Below are positions 30,398 through 39,165 of a stretch of DNA of 64,000 bases, piece by piece. The stretch covers positions 744,001 through 808,000 of the forward strand of contig NZ_WIPK01000001.1 in the NCBI RefSeq assembly GCF_012922555.1. Direction: 5' to 3'. Within the stretch, counting starts at the first letter, position 1. Each line of letters starts with the position of its first letter. Below the pieces are notes generated by a model. The model saw only the letters and a list, made by a program, of their open reading frames with translations, searched no databases and had not been told where the DNA came from. This DNA comes from Paraclostridium dentum (lineage in GTDB: Bacteria; Bacillota; Clostridia; Peptostreptococcales; Peptostreptococcaceae). The translations under genes and the position numbers were made by a program.

Positions 30398-30916
30398 TTA
30401 ACTTATATCTATTCGCTTTCTCATAAGATAGTCAACTAAATATCCCATTATTATAACTCCTGGAATATCAATTATTAATCGAAGTATAGTAAACTTATAT
30501 CCCAACGCTCCAATTTCAAATAATAATGTTGAAAATTTAGTAACACACCAAGCATTAAGAAAAATAATAATGTTAGAAAATTTAACTCCCTTTTTGATAA
30601 GTACAGCTGTAAATGGAAATGCAGCATACATTGGGCCAGCAGAAAAAAATGCTATTAAAAAAGAAATAAATATACCTTTAATACCAGAGTTATCACCCAT
30701 ATACTTTATAAAATATTTTTTAGGAACCCAAATATCTAAAAGACTTAACATAACCATTACTGGAGGAAGAATAGATAGCATTTGGATTAAACTGGAAGTT
30801 GTAATATTAAAAATTTTATATCCTATATTTATATTATATAAACATATTAAAATACAAATGAATGAACTTATAAAAAAATATTTATATCTTTTTATTACTA
30901 ATGTTAAAGTACTCAT
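30398..30916 (-). CDS. permease half (YraQ/DUF318-like), C-terminal partner
   Basis: The 172-residue integral membrane protein has about five hydrophobic segments. The SILPPVMVMLSLLDIWVPKK and FSAGPMYAAFPFTAVLIKKG motifs are typical of YraQ/DUF318 permeases, which in full-length members form two repeats in one chain. Here the repeats are in two genes: this frame begins 4 nt inside the previous gene, so the halves are coupled and likely assemble together. Substrate unknown; related permeases have been linked to arsenic or other small-molecule export. Confidence 0.65.
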   Translation of the reverse strand: MSTLTLVIKRYKYFFISSFICILICLYNINIGYKIFNITTSSLIQMLSILPPVMVMLSLLDIWVPKKYFIKYMGDNSGIKGIFISFLIAFFSAGPMYAAFPFTAVLIKKGVKFSNIIIFLNAWCVTKFSTLLFEIGALGYKFTILRLIIDIPGVIIMGYLVDYLMRKRIDIS

Positions 30917-31392
30917 ACTAATACTCCTCCTATGAAAGCCGCTACTAAAAATGCAAATAAGAAAGCTATAAAATTCCTGTAGAATGCAGCTTTTTTGCCA
31001 ATATATTTAGATTCTAGTGAGAATGTTAAGATTCCAACCATTGTAGATGTTGATATGAAAGCCGCTACTTGAGAGTAACCCGCTCCGCTTTTTAATAATA
31101 TATCTCCAGTAGAGAAAGCTACAAATGTAGGCATCGTAGTTATAGAACCTATAAAAGAGGCTATCGATACTCCCAAAATACTTGAATTTGGACCTATAAA
31201 CTTAGAAATAGAAACAGGATTAGTAATAGCTAGAATTATAGCAATTATTATAACTATACAAAGAAATTGAGGCATAATATTTTCAAAGGATTTCGCTGCA
31301 TTTATATAAGCATTCTTGGTTTTTTCCCTGTCTTTAAAAAAAGAAATAAGTGTTATCAGTATACATAAACCATACATAATAAAAGATGTCAC
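30913..31392 (-). CDS. permease half (YraQ/DUF318-like), N-terminal partner
   Basis: I use GTG 31392, which follows AGGGGGGATTTTT; an ATG at 31410 would overlap that ribosome site. The 159-residue product has about five membrane segments. The SKFIGPNSSILGVSIASFIG and TMPTFVAFSTGDILLKSG motifs are shared by YraQ-type permeases. It overlaps the downstream half by 4 nt (ATGA type). The two probably form one transporter. Confidence 0.65.
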   Translation of the reverse strand: MTSFIMYGLCILITLISFFKDREKTKNAYINAAKSFENIMPQFLCIVIIIAIILAITNPVSISKFIGPNSSILGVSIASFIGSITTMPTFVAFSTGDILLKSGAGYSQVAAFISTSTMVGILTFSLESKYIGKKAAFYRNFIAFLFAFLVAAFIGGVLV

Positions 31393-31535
31393 AAAAATCC
31401 CCCCTAACATTAATTTATACTATGAAGAAAGTAGGTTAATCGTAACCTGGTAATTAAAGTAATAAAATATATAAATTATAAAATTGGTAATAACTAATAG
31501 AGATAAGCTTTATTTAAGGAGGAATTAGTTATTCT

Positions 31536-32927
31536 ATGAATAAGCAAAAACGATTAGTCATCCCACATACATTTACAATAATATTTTTACTAATAGTTTT
31601 TATGGCTATTTTAACTTGGATTATACCAAGTGGTCAATTTCAGCGTAAAGAAATAGATAATAGGTTGGTGGTAATTCCAAATACCTATGAATATGTCAAG
31701 GAAAACCCTCAAAACATTGATGATATATTTAGAGCTCCAATAGATGGTTTTGTAGATGCTGCAGAGATTGTAGGATTTGTTTTATTAGTTGGAGGATCAT
31801 TTGGGATAGTTAATAAGACAGGTGCTATAGAAGCTGGGATTAATGCTGTTGTAAAAAAACTAAGAGGAAACGAAATTATAATAATACCTATATCTATGAT
31901 ATTGTTTAGCTTAGGAGGTACAGTATTTGGAATGGCAGAAGAAACATTACCATTTTATATGATATTTGTACCTCTAATGTTAACTATTGGATATGATTCA
32001 CTTACTGCTGTAGCTACTGTATTTTTAGGAGCTATGACAGGTAATATAGCATCAACTATAAATCCTTTTTCAGTTGGTATAGCTCAGGCATTAGCGCAAA
32101 TAACACCTGGATCGGGTATCGGTTTTAGATTTTTAATATATATAATCTTGATAACAATTTCTATTACATTTGTAATTTTTTATGCTAGAAAAATTAAGAA
32201 AAATCCAAAAAAATCTATAGTTTATAATCTAGATTTGGAAACTAAAAAACATATTCAAATGGAGAGTTCTAATATAAAAGAGTTTACACCTAAAGAAATA
32301 GGAGTATTAATTATATTTGCAGTGGGAATGACAATGATGATATTTGGAGTTTTAAAACTTGGATGGTATATATCTGAAATTGCTATGATCTTTATTGCTA
32401 TTGGAGTTTTAGCTGGTATTATAGGAGGACTTAATCAAGAGACTATTGCTATTTCATTTATAGAGGGAGCTAAGGATTTAGTATCAGCAGCCCTTGCAAT
32501 AGCATTAGCACGTGGAATAGTTATAATTGCCCAAAATGGATTTATAATAGATACTATGTTGAATTCAGCAGCAGGATACCTACAAAACTTACCAAAAGTA
32601 GTTTTTGTTAACTTAACGTTGTTTCTAGAAGCTGCATTGGCATTTTTAATTCCATCATCATCTGGACTAGCTTCTCTTACAATACCTGTTTTAGCACCAC
32701 TATCTGATTTAGTTGGAGTATCGGTTCAGCTAATAGTTACTGCTTATCAATTTGGGGTAGGACTTACAAATGTTATAACTCCTACATCGGGAGTTTTAAT
32801 GGGAGCACTAGCTCTTGCAAATATACCTTATTCTAAATGGTTGAGATTTGTAATGCCACTAATTATAAAACTGTTTATTTCATGTATGATATTTTTAACA
32901 ATAGGCCAAATTATAGGAATTAAATAA
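31536..32927 (+). CDS. YfcC/DcuC-superfamily transporter
   Basis: The 463-residue transporter has 11-12 membrane segments and family motifs: PHTFTIIFLLIVFMAILTWI then IPSGQFQR at the start, GGTVFGMAEETLPFYMIF, TGNIASTINPFSVGIAQA and LIPSSSGLASLTIPVLAPLS. These match the YfcC family of basic amino acid/C4-dicarboxylate-type carriers. Start ATG 31536 follows AAGGAGGAATTAGTTATTCT. It lies 200 bp before the selenium-molybdenum operon, so it could import a purine or related substrate for that hydroxylase; this is inference. Confidence 0.82.
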   Translation: MNKQKRLVIPHTFTIIFLLIVFMAILTWIIPSGQFQRKEIDNRLVVIPNTYEYVKENPQNIDDIFRAPIDGFVDAAEIVGFVLLVGGSFGIVNKTGAIEAGINAVVKKLRGNEIIIIPISMILFSLGGTVFGMAEETLPFYMIFVPLMLTIGYDSLTAVATVFLGAMTGNIASTINPFSVGIAQALAQITPGSGIGFRFLIYIILITISITFVIFYARKIKKNPKKSIVYNLDLETKKHIQMESSNIKEFTPKEIGVLIIFAVGMTMMIFGVLKLGWYISEIAMIFIAIGVLAGIIGGLNQETIAISFIEGAKDLVSAALAIALARGIVIIAQNGFIIDTMLNSAAGYLQNLPKVVFVNLTLFLEAALAFLIPSSSGLASLTIPVLAPLSDLVGVSVQLIVTAYQFGVGLTNVITPTSGVLMGALALANIPYSKWLRFVMPLIIKLFISCMIFLTIGQIIGIK

Positions 32928-32934
32928 AATATAC

Positions 32935-33033
32935 TTGCAAAGTATCAAGTTCCTTTGTTATAATGTTACTACCGTTAAATAATAATAATAATTTGTTTTG
33001 AGGGGCCCTTATCTATTTTTAATAGATAAGGGC
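32935..33033 (+). promoter_or_regulatory. promoter followed by a hairpin
   Basis: TTGCAA and TATAAT lie 18 bp apart near 32936-32965. GCCCTTATCTATT at 33005-33017 pairs with AATAGATAAGGGC at 33021-33033, then CTTCTTCTATTT. The hairpin can end the transporter transcript. The promoter would give only a very short RNA unless it reads through. Confidence 0.45.
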
Positions 33034-33143
33034 TTCTTCTATTTGCGTAGATTTTTTATTTGTATAATTATGTAAAATTATTATAATATATGGGGGTATG
33101 TATTGTATAATAGTATTAACATATTAAAGGGGGGTAGGAAATA

Positions 33144-33953
33144 GTGGACAAGCTTATTATAGTTAGAGGTGCTGGAGATATAGCAACTGGAGTTATACAT
33201 AAACTTAGTAGATGTGGATTTAATGTTTTAGCATTGGAAGTAAAAGATCCTTTGTCTATAAGAAGAAAAGTATGTTTTAGTGAAGCTATTTACGATGGTG
33301 AAGTGTGTATAGATGGAGTTATTTGTAAATTTGTAAATAACGAAGATGACTTAAAAAAAGCTTTTTTATCAAAAAAAGTTTGTGTAACTATTGATCCTGA
33401 GGGTATCTTAATTAATAAATTAAAACCAAAAGTTGTAATAGATGCTATAATTGCAAAAAAAAATTTAGGTACAAATAAAGATATGGCTCCTATTACAATT
33501 GGATTAGGTCCTGGATTTGAAGCTGGATTTGATGTTGATTTTGTAATAGAAACAATGAGAGGGCATGATTTAGGAAGAATAATAACTAAAGGTTATGCAA
33601 TTAAAAATACAGGTATCCCAGGAAATATTAATGGCTTTAGTAAGGAAAGAGTAATTTATTCAACTGAAGATGGTATTATAAAAAACATTTGTGATATAGG
33701 AGATTTAGTTTATAAAAATCAAGTTATTGCTAAAATAGAAAATGGTAAAAACTCAGTTGATGTGTTAGCCACTATGGATGGTATTATAAGAGGTATTATA
33801 AGAAATAACAGTAAAATTAAAAAAAATCTTAAAATTGCCGATATAGACCCTAGAAAAAGTGAACTTAAAAATTGCGAAACTATATCTGATAAAGCTAGAT
33901 GCATAGCTGGAGGAGTTTTAGAGGCTGTCCTTATGAATTGGAGTGATATATAG
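33144..33953 (+). CDS. yqeB: selenium-dependent molybdenum hydroxylase accessory protein YqeB
   Basis: The 269-residue protein is of the EF2563/YqeB family. It opens VRGAGDIATGVIHKLSRCGF, followed by LEVKDPLSIRRKVCFSEA, VIDAIIAKKNLGT, IGLGPGFEAG and a C-terminal CIAGGVLEAVLMNW. YqeB is a marker of selenium-dependent molybdenum hydroxylases, which need a labile selenium at the molybdenum centre for purine or nicotinate oxidation. Start GTG 33144 follows GGGGGGTAGGAAATA. The stop is immediately followed by the ATG of xdhC, so they form an operon. Confidence 0.88.
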   Translation: MDKLIIVRGAGDIATGVIHKLSRCGFNVLALEVKDPLSIRRKVCFSEAIYDGEVCIDGVICKFVNNEDDLKKAFLSKKVCVTIDPEGILINKLKPKVVIDAIIAKKNLGTNKDMAPITIGLGPGFEAGFDVDFVIETMRGHDLGRIITKGYAIKNTGIPGNINGFSKERVIYSTEDGIIKNICDIGDLVYKNQVIAKIENGKNSVDVLATMDGIIRGIIRNNSKIKKNLKIADIDPRKSELKNCETISDKARCIAGGVLEAVLMNWSDI

Positions 33954-34754
33954 ATGAATGAATATATTTTAAAGAAAGTGTATGAAGATTTAGAATTAGG
34001 TAATAGAGTGTGTTTTGTAACTCTTACAGATGTCAAAGGCTCAAGCCCTGGTAAACAAGGCGCTGTAATGGCTGTATTTAAAGATGATTCTGTAATAGGA
34101 ACTATAGGTGGCGGAATACTAGAAAATGTTGTTATAAATAAATGTAGGGAATGTATTAAAACAGGAGAAGATTTCAATTTTGATTATTCACTTACAGAGG
34201 AATCACTAGAAACCACTATGAAATGTGGAGGATATGTAAAAGGTTATATAAAGGTATTTAAACCAAAGCCAAAATTATTAATTATTGGTGGAGGCCATAT
34301 AGGTCATTCTTTATATAATATATCAAAAGGATTAGATTTTTATTCTATTATAGTAGATGATAGACATGAATTTGCAAATGAAGAGAGATTCCCAGATGCA
34401 GAAAAAGTTTACTCAGGTGATATAAGTGAAATTTTAAACAAAATTAACATTGATGACAATACATATATAGTAATTGCTACTAGAGGTTATGAAAAAGATA
34501 TAGAAGCTTTGAGAGAGGTTATAAACTCCAAAGCAGCTTATATAGGTATGATAGGCAGTCGTAAAAAATGGAAAGCTTTAAAAGAGGAATTAATAAGTGA
34601 AGGTGTAGAGAAAAAATTATTAGAATCTATATATGCACCTGTAGGAATTAATATCTCTTCAAGTAGTGTTTCAGAAATAGCTTTTGGAATTATGGCAGAG
34701 GTATTACTAGTTAAAAATAATGGTGATCTTTCACATAGAAAAGATAAAAGGTAG
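33954..34754 (+). CDS. xdhC: XdhC-family molybdenum hydroxylase maturation protein
   Basis: The 266-residue protein has the two XdhC parts. The N-terminal XdhC/CoxI domain has FVTLTDVKGSSPGKQGAVMA, a GTIGGGILE loop and a Cys in TTMKCGG. The C-terminal Rossmann domain has LLIIGGGHIGHSLYNIS, a DDRHEFANEERFPDA loop and IGMIGSRKKW. XdhC binds molybdenum cofactor, assists its sulfuration or selenation and inserts it into xanthine-dehydrogenase-type enzymes. It begins directly at the yqeB stop. The hydroxylase itself is not in this window. Confidence 0.88.
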   Translation: MNEYILKKVYEDLELGNRVCFVTLTDVKGSSPGKQGAVMAVFKDDSVIGTIGGGILENVVINKCRECIKTGEDFNFDYSLTEESLETTMKCGGYVKGYIKVFKPKPKLLIIGGGHIGHSLYNISKGLDFYSIIVDDRHEFANEERFPDAEKVYSGDISEILNKINIDDNTYIVIATRGYEKDIEALREVINSKAAYIGMIGSRKKWKALKEELISEGVEKKLLESIYAPVGINISSSSVSEIAFGIMAEVLLVKNNGDLSHRKDKR

Positions 34755-34782
34755 TTTGGTTTTATAAAGAGGTGTTGTAATT

Positions 34783-35622
34783 ATGATAGATAGATATAAA
34801 AGAGATATTCATAAACTTGTTATATCTTTAGGTAAAGATTTTATTTTAAATATTGATAATTTAAAATTTGTAGTTAAAGAATTAATTAATTTGGGAATAG
34901 ATGATATTGAATTTGAGCTAAATGACAATATAGATTCAATTAGCTTATGCCACATAATTAATTATATTAATAGTGAGTGTAATGTTAACCATATAGGAAT
35001 AGTTACAGATGGATTTGGAATATATAGTAAAATTAGTGAGCTTAAATCGTATGGACTTACAAATATAAGTGTTAGACTAGAATCCTTAAAGCAATATAAA
35101 TATAAAAAGTTAAATCACAATATAAATATAAATGAAGTATTAGATCTTATTAATAAATGTATAAGCTTTAAACTAAATACAAAAATAATTTGTACTCTTA
35201 TAAATGATTTTAACACTGATGAAGTTTTTGATTTTATTAACTTAACAAAATATTTGCCAGTAGAGGTTTCTTTTTCTGAACTTGTTCCAGATCCTAACTG
35301 TATGAGCTTCTTTAACAAAGGATATATAAATGTTAAAGAAGTTTTAGAAAGCATAAAAGAGATACATAAATTAAATTATGTAAACGGAAGAATGGATTAT
35401 TATAAGTTAGATGATTCAAAAGGTGTAATAAGTAGAGATACTCATAATGACAAGTGTAGTATATGCTTAAAGTGTAATGAAATATTTTTAGATGAAAATG
35501 GATATATAAAAACTTGTATAAACTCTAATACAATTGTAGATACAAAACCTTATATAAATAAACCATTAATGTTTAAAGAAATAATAAAACAATCTATATA
35601 TGAAAAACCAAAAAATGATTAA
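34783..35622 (+). CDS. MoaA-like protein lacking the radical-SAM cysteine motif
   Basis: The 279-residue protein begins DRYKRDIHKLVISLGKDF like MoaA, but the expected CxxxCxxC that holds the SAM-cleaving 4Fe-4S cluster is absent. After ISL the sequence goes straight into a helix (NLKFVVKELINLGIDDIEFE). The rest follows a TIM-barrel pattern (GIVTDGFGIYSKISELKSYG, NISVRLESL). The C-terminus keeps the second MoaA cluster signature (CLKCNEIFLDENGYIKTC). It cannot perform standard radical-SAM chemistry and may be a substrate-binding or regulatory relative. It lies 28 nt after xdhC with its own AGAGGTGTTGTAATT site, in the same operon. Confidence 0.65.
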   Translation: MIDRYKRDIHKLVISLGKDFILNIDNLKFVVKELINLGIDDIEFELNDNIDSISLCHIINYINSECNVNHIGIVTDGFGIYSKISELKSYGLTNISVRLESLKQYKYKKLNHNININEVLDLINKCISFKLNTKIICTLINDFNTDEVFDFINLTKYLPVEVSFSELVPDPNCMSFFNKGYINVKEVLESIKEIHKLNYVNGRMDYYKLDDSKGVISRDTHNDKCSICLKCNEIFLDENGYIKTCINSNTIVDTKPYINKPLMFKEIIKQSIYEKPKND

Positions 35623-35626
35623 ATAT

Positions 35627-35660
35627 AAAAAAGCTATATCTATTTAGATATAGCTTTTTT
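35627..35660. terminator. bidirectional terminator
   Basis: AAAAAAGCTATATCTA pairs with TAGATATAGCTTTTTT around TT. It is shared by the molybdenum operon and the convergent plsC gene. Confidence 0.85.
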
Positions 35661-36425
35661 ATATTTAAAATTAAAGTTTAAAATTGACTCTATCATATCT
35701 TCCCTAATACTTTCTCCTAAATCAATAGTTTTAATTTTAGGATTTTCTATATGATCATAAACAGGGTCTAAAAATTCAACTTCTACATTGGTAGATTTAA
35801 TCTTACCTACTGGTTCATATCCATGGTAAGTTTCTTTTGAATTTTTTATAACAATCGGTACGATTGGACATTTAGCTTTATATGCTATTTTTAATGCCCC
35901 ACTTTTAAATTCTGATATTATAGAATGATCATCTTTTACCCATGTTAAATCTCCTTCAGGAAAGATTGCCATGCTTTGGCCGTTTATTATATTATTAGAA
36001 GCTTCTATAATACTTTTTAAACCTTGTCTATTGTCGTGTCTATTTATATATACACATTTTATTATAGCGGCCCATTTAGAAACTATAGGTATGTTTTTCC
36101 ATACTGGTTCATCAGCTATTACACAACCTACAGGTCTATTTACACTAGATATTAATATATAACTATCTAGCATACTGGAATGATTAACAACAAATAGCAC
36201 AGGTTCTTTTGGAATTTTTTCCTCACCAATTATACGAACATCTATATTAACTAATTTTAAAGAGTTTTTAGCTTGTTTTTGTAAAAAAGAAAATTTATTT
36301 TCCATTGTGAATTTATCAGGAAACTTTGAAAACTTCTTTAATTTAAAAATAGATAATAAGAAACCTATAATTTGAAAGGTTGCAAATTTAATGTAATTAA
36401 ACAATTTGATATATCTCCTCTTCAT
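35640..36425 (-). CDS. plsC: 1-acyl-sn-glycerol-3-phosphate acyltransferase
   Basis: The 261-residue PlsC-type acyltransferase makes phosphatidic acid from lysophosphatidic acid at the inner membrane. The catalytic motif NHSSMLD (NHx4D type) lies near residue 77 after FVV, and the glycerol-phosphate site FPEGDLTW near 158. An N-terminal hydrophobic segment (NYIKFATFQIIGFLLSIF) anchors it. ATG 36425 has no clear ribosome site. AGAGGAGATATATCAAA just inside points to a possible TTG start at codon 8. Monocistronic. Confidence 0.88.
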   Translation of the reverse strand: MKRRYIKLFNYIKFATFQIIGFLLSIFKLKKFSKFPDKFTMENKFSFLQKQAKNSLKLVNIDVRIIGEEKIPKEPVLFVVNHSSMLDSYILISSVNRPVGCVIADEPVWKNIPIVSKWAAIIKCVYINRHDNRQGLKSIIEASNNIINGQSMAIFPEGDLTWVKDDHSIISEFKSGALKIAYKAKCPIVPIVIKNSKETYHGYEPVGKIKSTNVEVEFLDPVYDHIENPKIKTIDLGESIREDMIESILNFNFKYKKAISK

Positions 36426-36526
36426 GCATGTTAAAATATTTAATTTAGATTAATTCAATACTAGAAAGATTTTATCATAAAATGAAATTTAATTAAAGAG
36501 GAATATGAAATGATAGTTAGTTGAAT

Positions 36527-36561
36527 AAAAAAGGAACTATATTGATATAGTTCCTTTTTTT
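36527..36561. terminator. terminator of the MFS gene
   Basis: AAAAAAGGAACTATA pairs with TATAGTTCCTTTTTTT around TTGA. Confidence 0.85.
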
Positions 36562-36568
36562 ATGTATA

Positions 36569-37909
36569 TTATGCAGTTTGATCTTCCTTGTTATCTTGTC
36601 CATGTCTGTTGTATTTTTTATTATACACAACTATTAGAAGTACAGATGATAGGACATAAATAACAGCTGTTATATAATAAGCTTTTGAATATCCACCTGG
36701 TATTTTAAATAAGAATAATTTTGTAAATTGACCTGCTATTATAGATGTAACACCTCCTGCTACAAATATAAGTGAATTATATGCAGGTCTAGAGTTTTTC
36801 GAAACAAACTCCATTGGGAGAGAGTTCATTATAGGATTTGCACAGTTCATAAATCCTGATCTAAAGAATAGACCAGCTCCAACGGCTAAAACCATTCCAG
36901 ATCCAAATACTGTACCATTTGCAATTATCAACATAAATGGTATAGATAAAAGTGCTAATCCACCTAAAGCAATAACATTTCCTAGTTTTTTTACAACCCA
37001 TGGTGATATTAATAAGAATAAAACCATTGCAAAGTATTGATAAGATACAAGTTGAGAAGTTGTAGCTCTTGATATACCTAGTTCATTATTTAAGAATACT
37101 GAGAAGTAAGGGCAAATTAATGATGCTCCAAATCTTATCATAGCATAGTATACAAGCCATAGTACAACATACTTGTTTTTAAATATTGACCAATCAAAAG
37201 ATTTTTTCTCTTTACTAGTAGTTTCTTCGCAGTAATCTTCTTTTTTCTCTTTTATAAATAAAAGAGGTATAAGCGAAAGTGCTGCAATTACGACAAACAT
37301 AAGTAATACGTCTCTTTGAGCTAATATAAATTCATGTAATTGGTGAGAAGTCATTCCTTTAATATTTTCAGTTATTGCACTTGCTTGAGAGTTAGATATT
37401 TTTAATCTACTTGCAAATCTAGATACTGCAATAGTTCCTCCAAACCAAGTTGCCAATACCATACCTATAACATTTATATACAATGCTCTAGAAAAAACTT
37501 TAGTTCTTTCTTTCTCAGTAGTATAAGCTGTAAGATAAGGTGGTAGCACAACATCAAATAATGCAACACCTACAAGTATTGCTAGTGTAGCAACAGGGTA
37601 AATAAAACTTACATCCACAAATGATATAGCTATTAATGCAGCTATAGTCATTATAGGCCCTGTAATTATAAGCTTTTTGTATCCAAGCTTTGGTGCTAAA
37701 ATTAAAATTGCGGCACATACGAAATTACTCATCCCCATAAAAGAGGAGAAAGAACTTGCTGTAGAGATATTAACTTGCTGTAAAAAAGTTACTAAGACGT
37801 CAAAAGCAACTCCACTCATAAGTCCCATAAAGGCATAGCTGACAATAAAGGCCCAACTATTAAAGTTAAATCTTTTTAGTTCTTTTTGATCCATAAAATA
37901 CCATCCCAT
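36569..37909 (-). CDS. MFS transporter
   Basis: The 446-residue major-facilitator transporter has about 12 membrane segments in two halves, separated by a charged cytosolic loop near residues 219-242 (KEKKEDYCEETTSKEKKSFD). The ends are polar (MDQKELKRF at the start, KKYNRHGQDNKEDQTA at the end). The true start may be ATG 37894 (MDQK), which follows GGGATGGTATTTT, rather than ATG 37909. No substrate-specific motif is recognised. Monocistronic, with a long AT-rich upstream region. Confidence 0.82.
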   Translation of the reverse strand: MGWYFMDQKELKRFNFNSWAFIVSYAFMGLMSGVAFDVLVTFLQQVNISTASSFSSFMGMSNFVCAAILILAPKLGYKKLIITGPIMTIAALIAISFVDVSFIYPVATLAILVGVALFDVVLPPYLTAYTTEKERTKVFSRALYINVIGMVLATWFGGTIAVSRFASRLKISNSQASAITENIKGMTSHQLHEFILAQRDVLLMFVVIAALSLIPLLFIKEKKEDYCEETTSKEKKSFDWSIFKNKYVVLWLVYYAMIRFGASLICPYFSVFLNNELGISRATTSQLVSYQYFAMVLFLLISPWVVKKLGNVIALGGLALLSIPFMLIIANGTVFGSGMVLAVGAGLFFRSGFMNCANPIMNSLPMEFVSKNSRPAYNSLIFVAGGVTSIIAGQFTKLFLFKIPGGYSKAYYITAVIYVLSSVLLIVVYNKKYNRHGQDNKEDQTA

Positions 37910-38397
37910 TTCATATAAAATTTTTATTAGGAATAACTCTCTTAGGAAAACATTTCCTAGTCAAGATAATTGTATATTATATTGGGAAAATTTCAATATA
38001 TTTGGAAATTTATGGAATATATTGTAAATTCTATAAATTCACTAAAATAGTTAGATTTCATACTTAAAATTCAAAATTTAAGAATTAACATGATATGTGT
38101 ATAGATTAAATTTTTAAACACTTATACAAATGTAAATTTATGTTAAAAATATATTAAATATCTTTAAAACTTTAATATATTTTTCAAAAAACTTTATTTT
38201 AAACTGAATTTAATTTTCAAAATTTTATCTACAACGTAAACATTTAGTTATACACTTTATTTTAATTTCTTTTATTAAAATAATCTCAATTTAAATAAAG
38301 TTAATATATTTCTTCGAATAATAGCATATTATTAAAGTAATTAGATATAATTCAATACTTAGGATGTTAAAAATATGTATCAAGGGGGAATTATAAG
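37910..38397. other. AT-rich intergenic region, no gene seen
   Basis: About 490 bp between divergent genes with no supported frame. It contains only A/T-rich promoter-like strings and AAGGGGGAATTATAAG, the ribosome site of the next gene. The strong AT bias could bind nucleoid proteins or hold promoters for both sides. Confidence 0.5.
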
Positions 38398-38673
38398 GTG
38401 AGAAGTAAAGCTGTAAATTTAATTGATGATAGGCTTTTTAAAGTTAAAATACTATCTAGTGGTGGAGATAATATAAATTTAAAATTTCCTGTTGAGTTTG
38501 TGAAAAGAATGGTGAAAATAAATGGGCTTAAATGGCTTAATTTAAAAACAGATGTCTTAGATACTGATAACTTAGCAAAAACAGTTATGCAAGCTTTAGA
38601 TTATAATTTAACTGGTAATATAGTTAATATAAAAACTAAAAATAATGATTTAATAAAAATAAATATAGATTAA
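38398..38673 (+). CDS. small SHOCT-like/YvlB N-terminal-type protein
   Basis: The 91-residue protein starts at GTG 38398. Its pattern (FKVKILSSGGDNINLKFPVE, a helix FVKRMVK, then an acidic helix and TGNIVNIKTKNNDLIKINID) resembles the short SHOCT-like domain that precedes DUF4097 proteins such as YvlB: a strand for G-D-x-V-x-L, a hydrophobic helix and a closing strand on a D-G-D turn. No adjacent DUF4097 partner is present. Function unknown. Confidence 0.5.
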   Translation: MRSKAVNLIDDRLFKVKILSSGGDNINLKFPVEFVKRMVKINGLKWLNLKTDVLDTDNLAKTVMQALDYNLTGNIVNIKTKNNDLIKINID

Positions 38674-38770
38674 GTTTAAATTTCGATGAATTTAATATAT
38701 AGGCTTGAATAAATATGATTTTTTTTATACTATATTAATAACTTTAAATTAATATCGAAAGGAACTTGTT

Positions 38771-39004
38771 ATGAAAAGCTTTAAAATACGATTAACTAGA
38801 GATACTTTTAGTTTTAGGTTTAAACAATATGAGGGTACATATTTTTTTGGAGAGTTAAATGAAGAAACTCAAATTGTTAAGTATAAAATAACAAAAGATG
38901 AAGAAGGATTAGAGTTAAAAGAATTTGGAAACACACACATAAAAGAGGACTTATTATATATTCCTCAAGTGGACGCTTACATAGATCTAAATAGTATAAA
39001 ATAA
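38771..39004 (+). CDS. small protein, unknown
   Basis: The 77-residue, beta-rich soluble protein (KIRLTRDTFSFRFKQYEGTY, QIVKYKITKDEEGLELKEFG, YIPQVDAYIDLNSI) has no membrane segment or Cys. No family recognised. Start ATG 38771 follows CGAAAGGAACTTGTT. It ends in an unusually GC-rich terminator. Confidence 0.6.
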   Translation: MKSFKIRLTRDTFSFRFKQYEGTYFFGELNEETQIVKYKITKDEEGLELKEFGNTHIKEDLLYIPQVDAYIDLNSIK

Positions 39005-39042
39005 AAATCGCCACCGATATATGCGAATCGGTGGCGATTTTT
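39003..39042. terminator. GC-rich bidirectional terminator
   Basis: AAAAATCGCCACCGAT pairs with ATCGGTGGCGATTTTT, a perfect 16-bp stem with an 8-nt loop. Confidence 0.88.
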
Positions 39043-39165
39043 ATTTTATAGATGTTAGTAACAGTTTCTTTGAAATCATAATAAGATATATAAACGCCTA
39101 ATGTAGAATTAAGGTTATTTAAGTAAATAGATAATATAAATTTACAAGAGGAGAATGATGAATAT

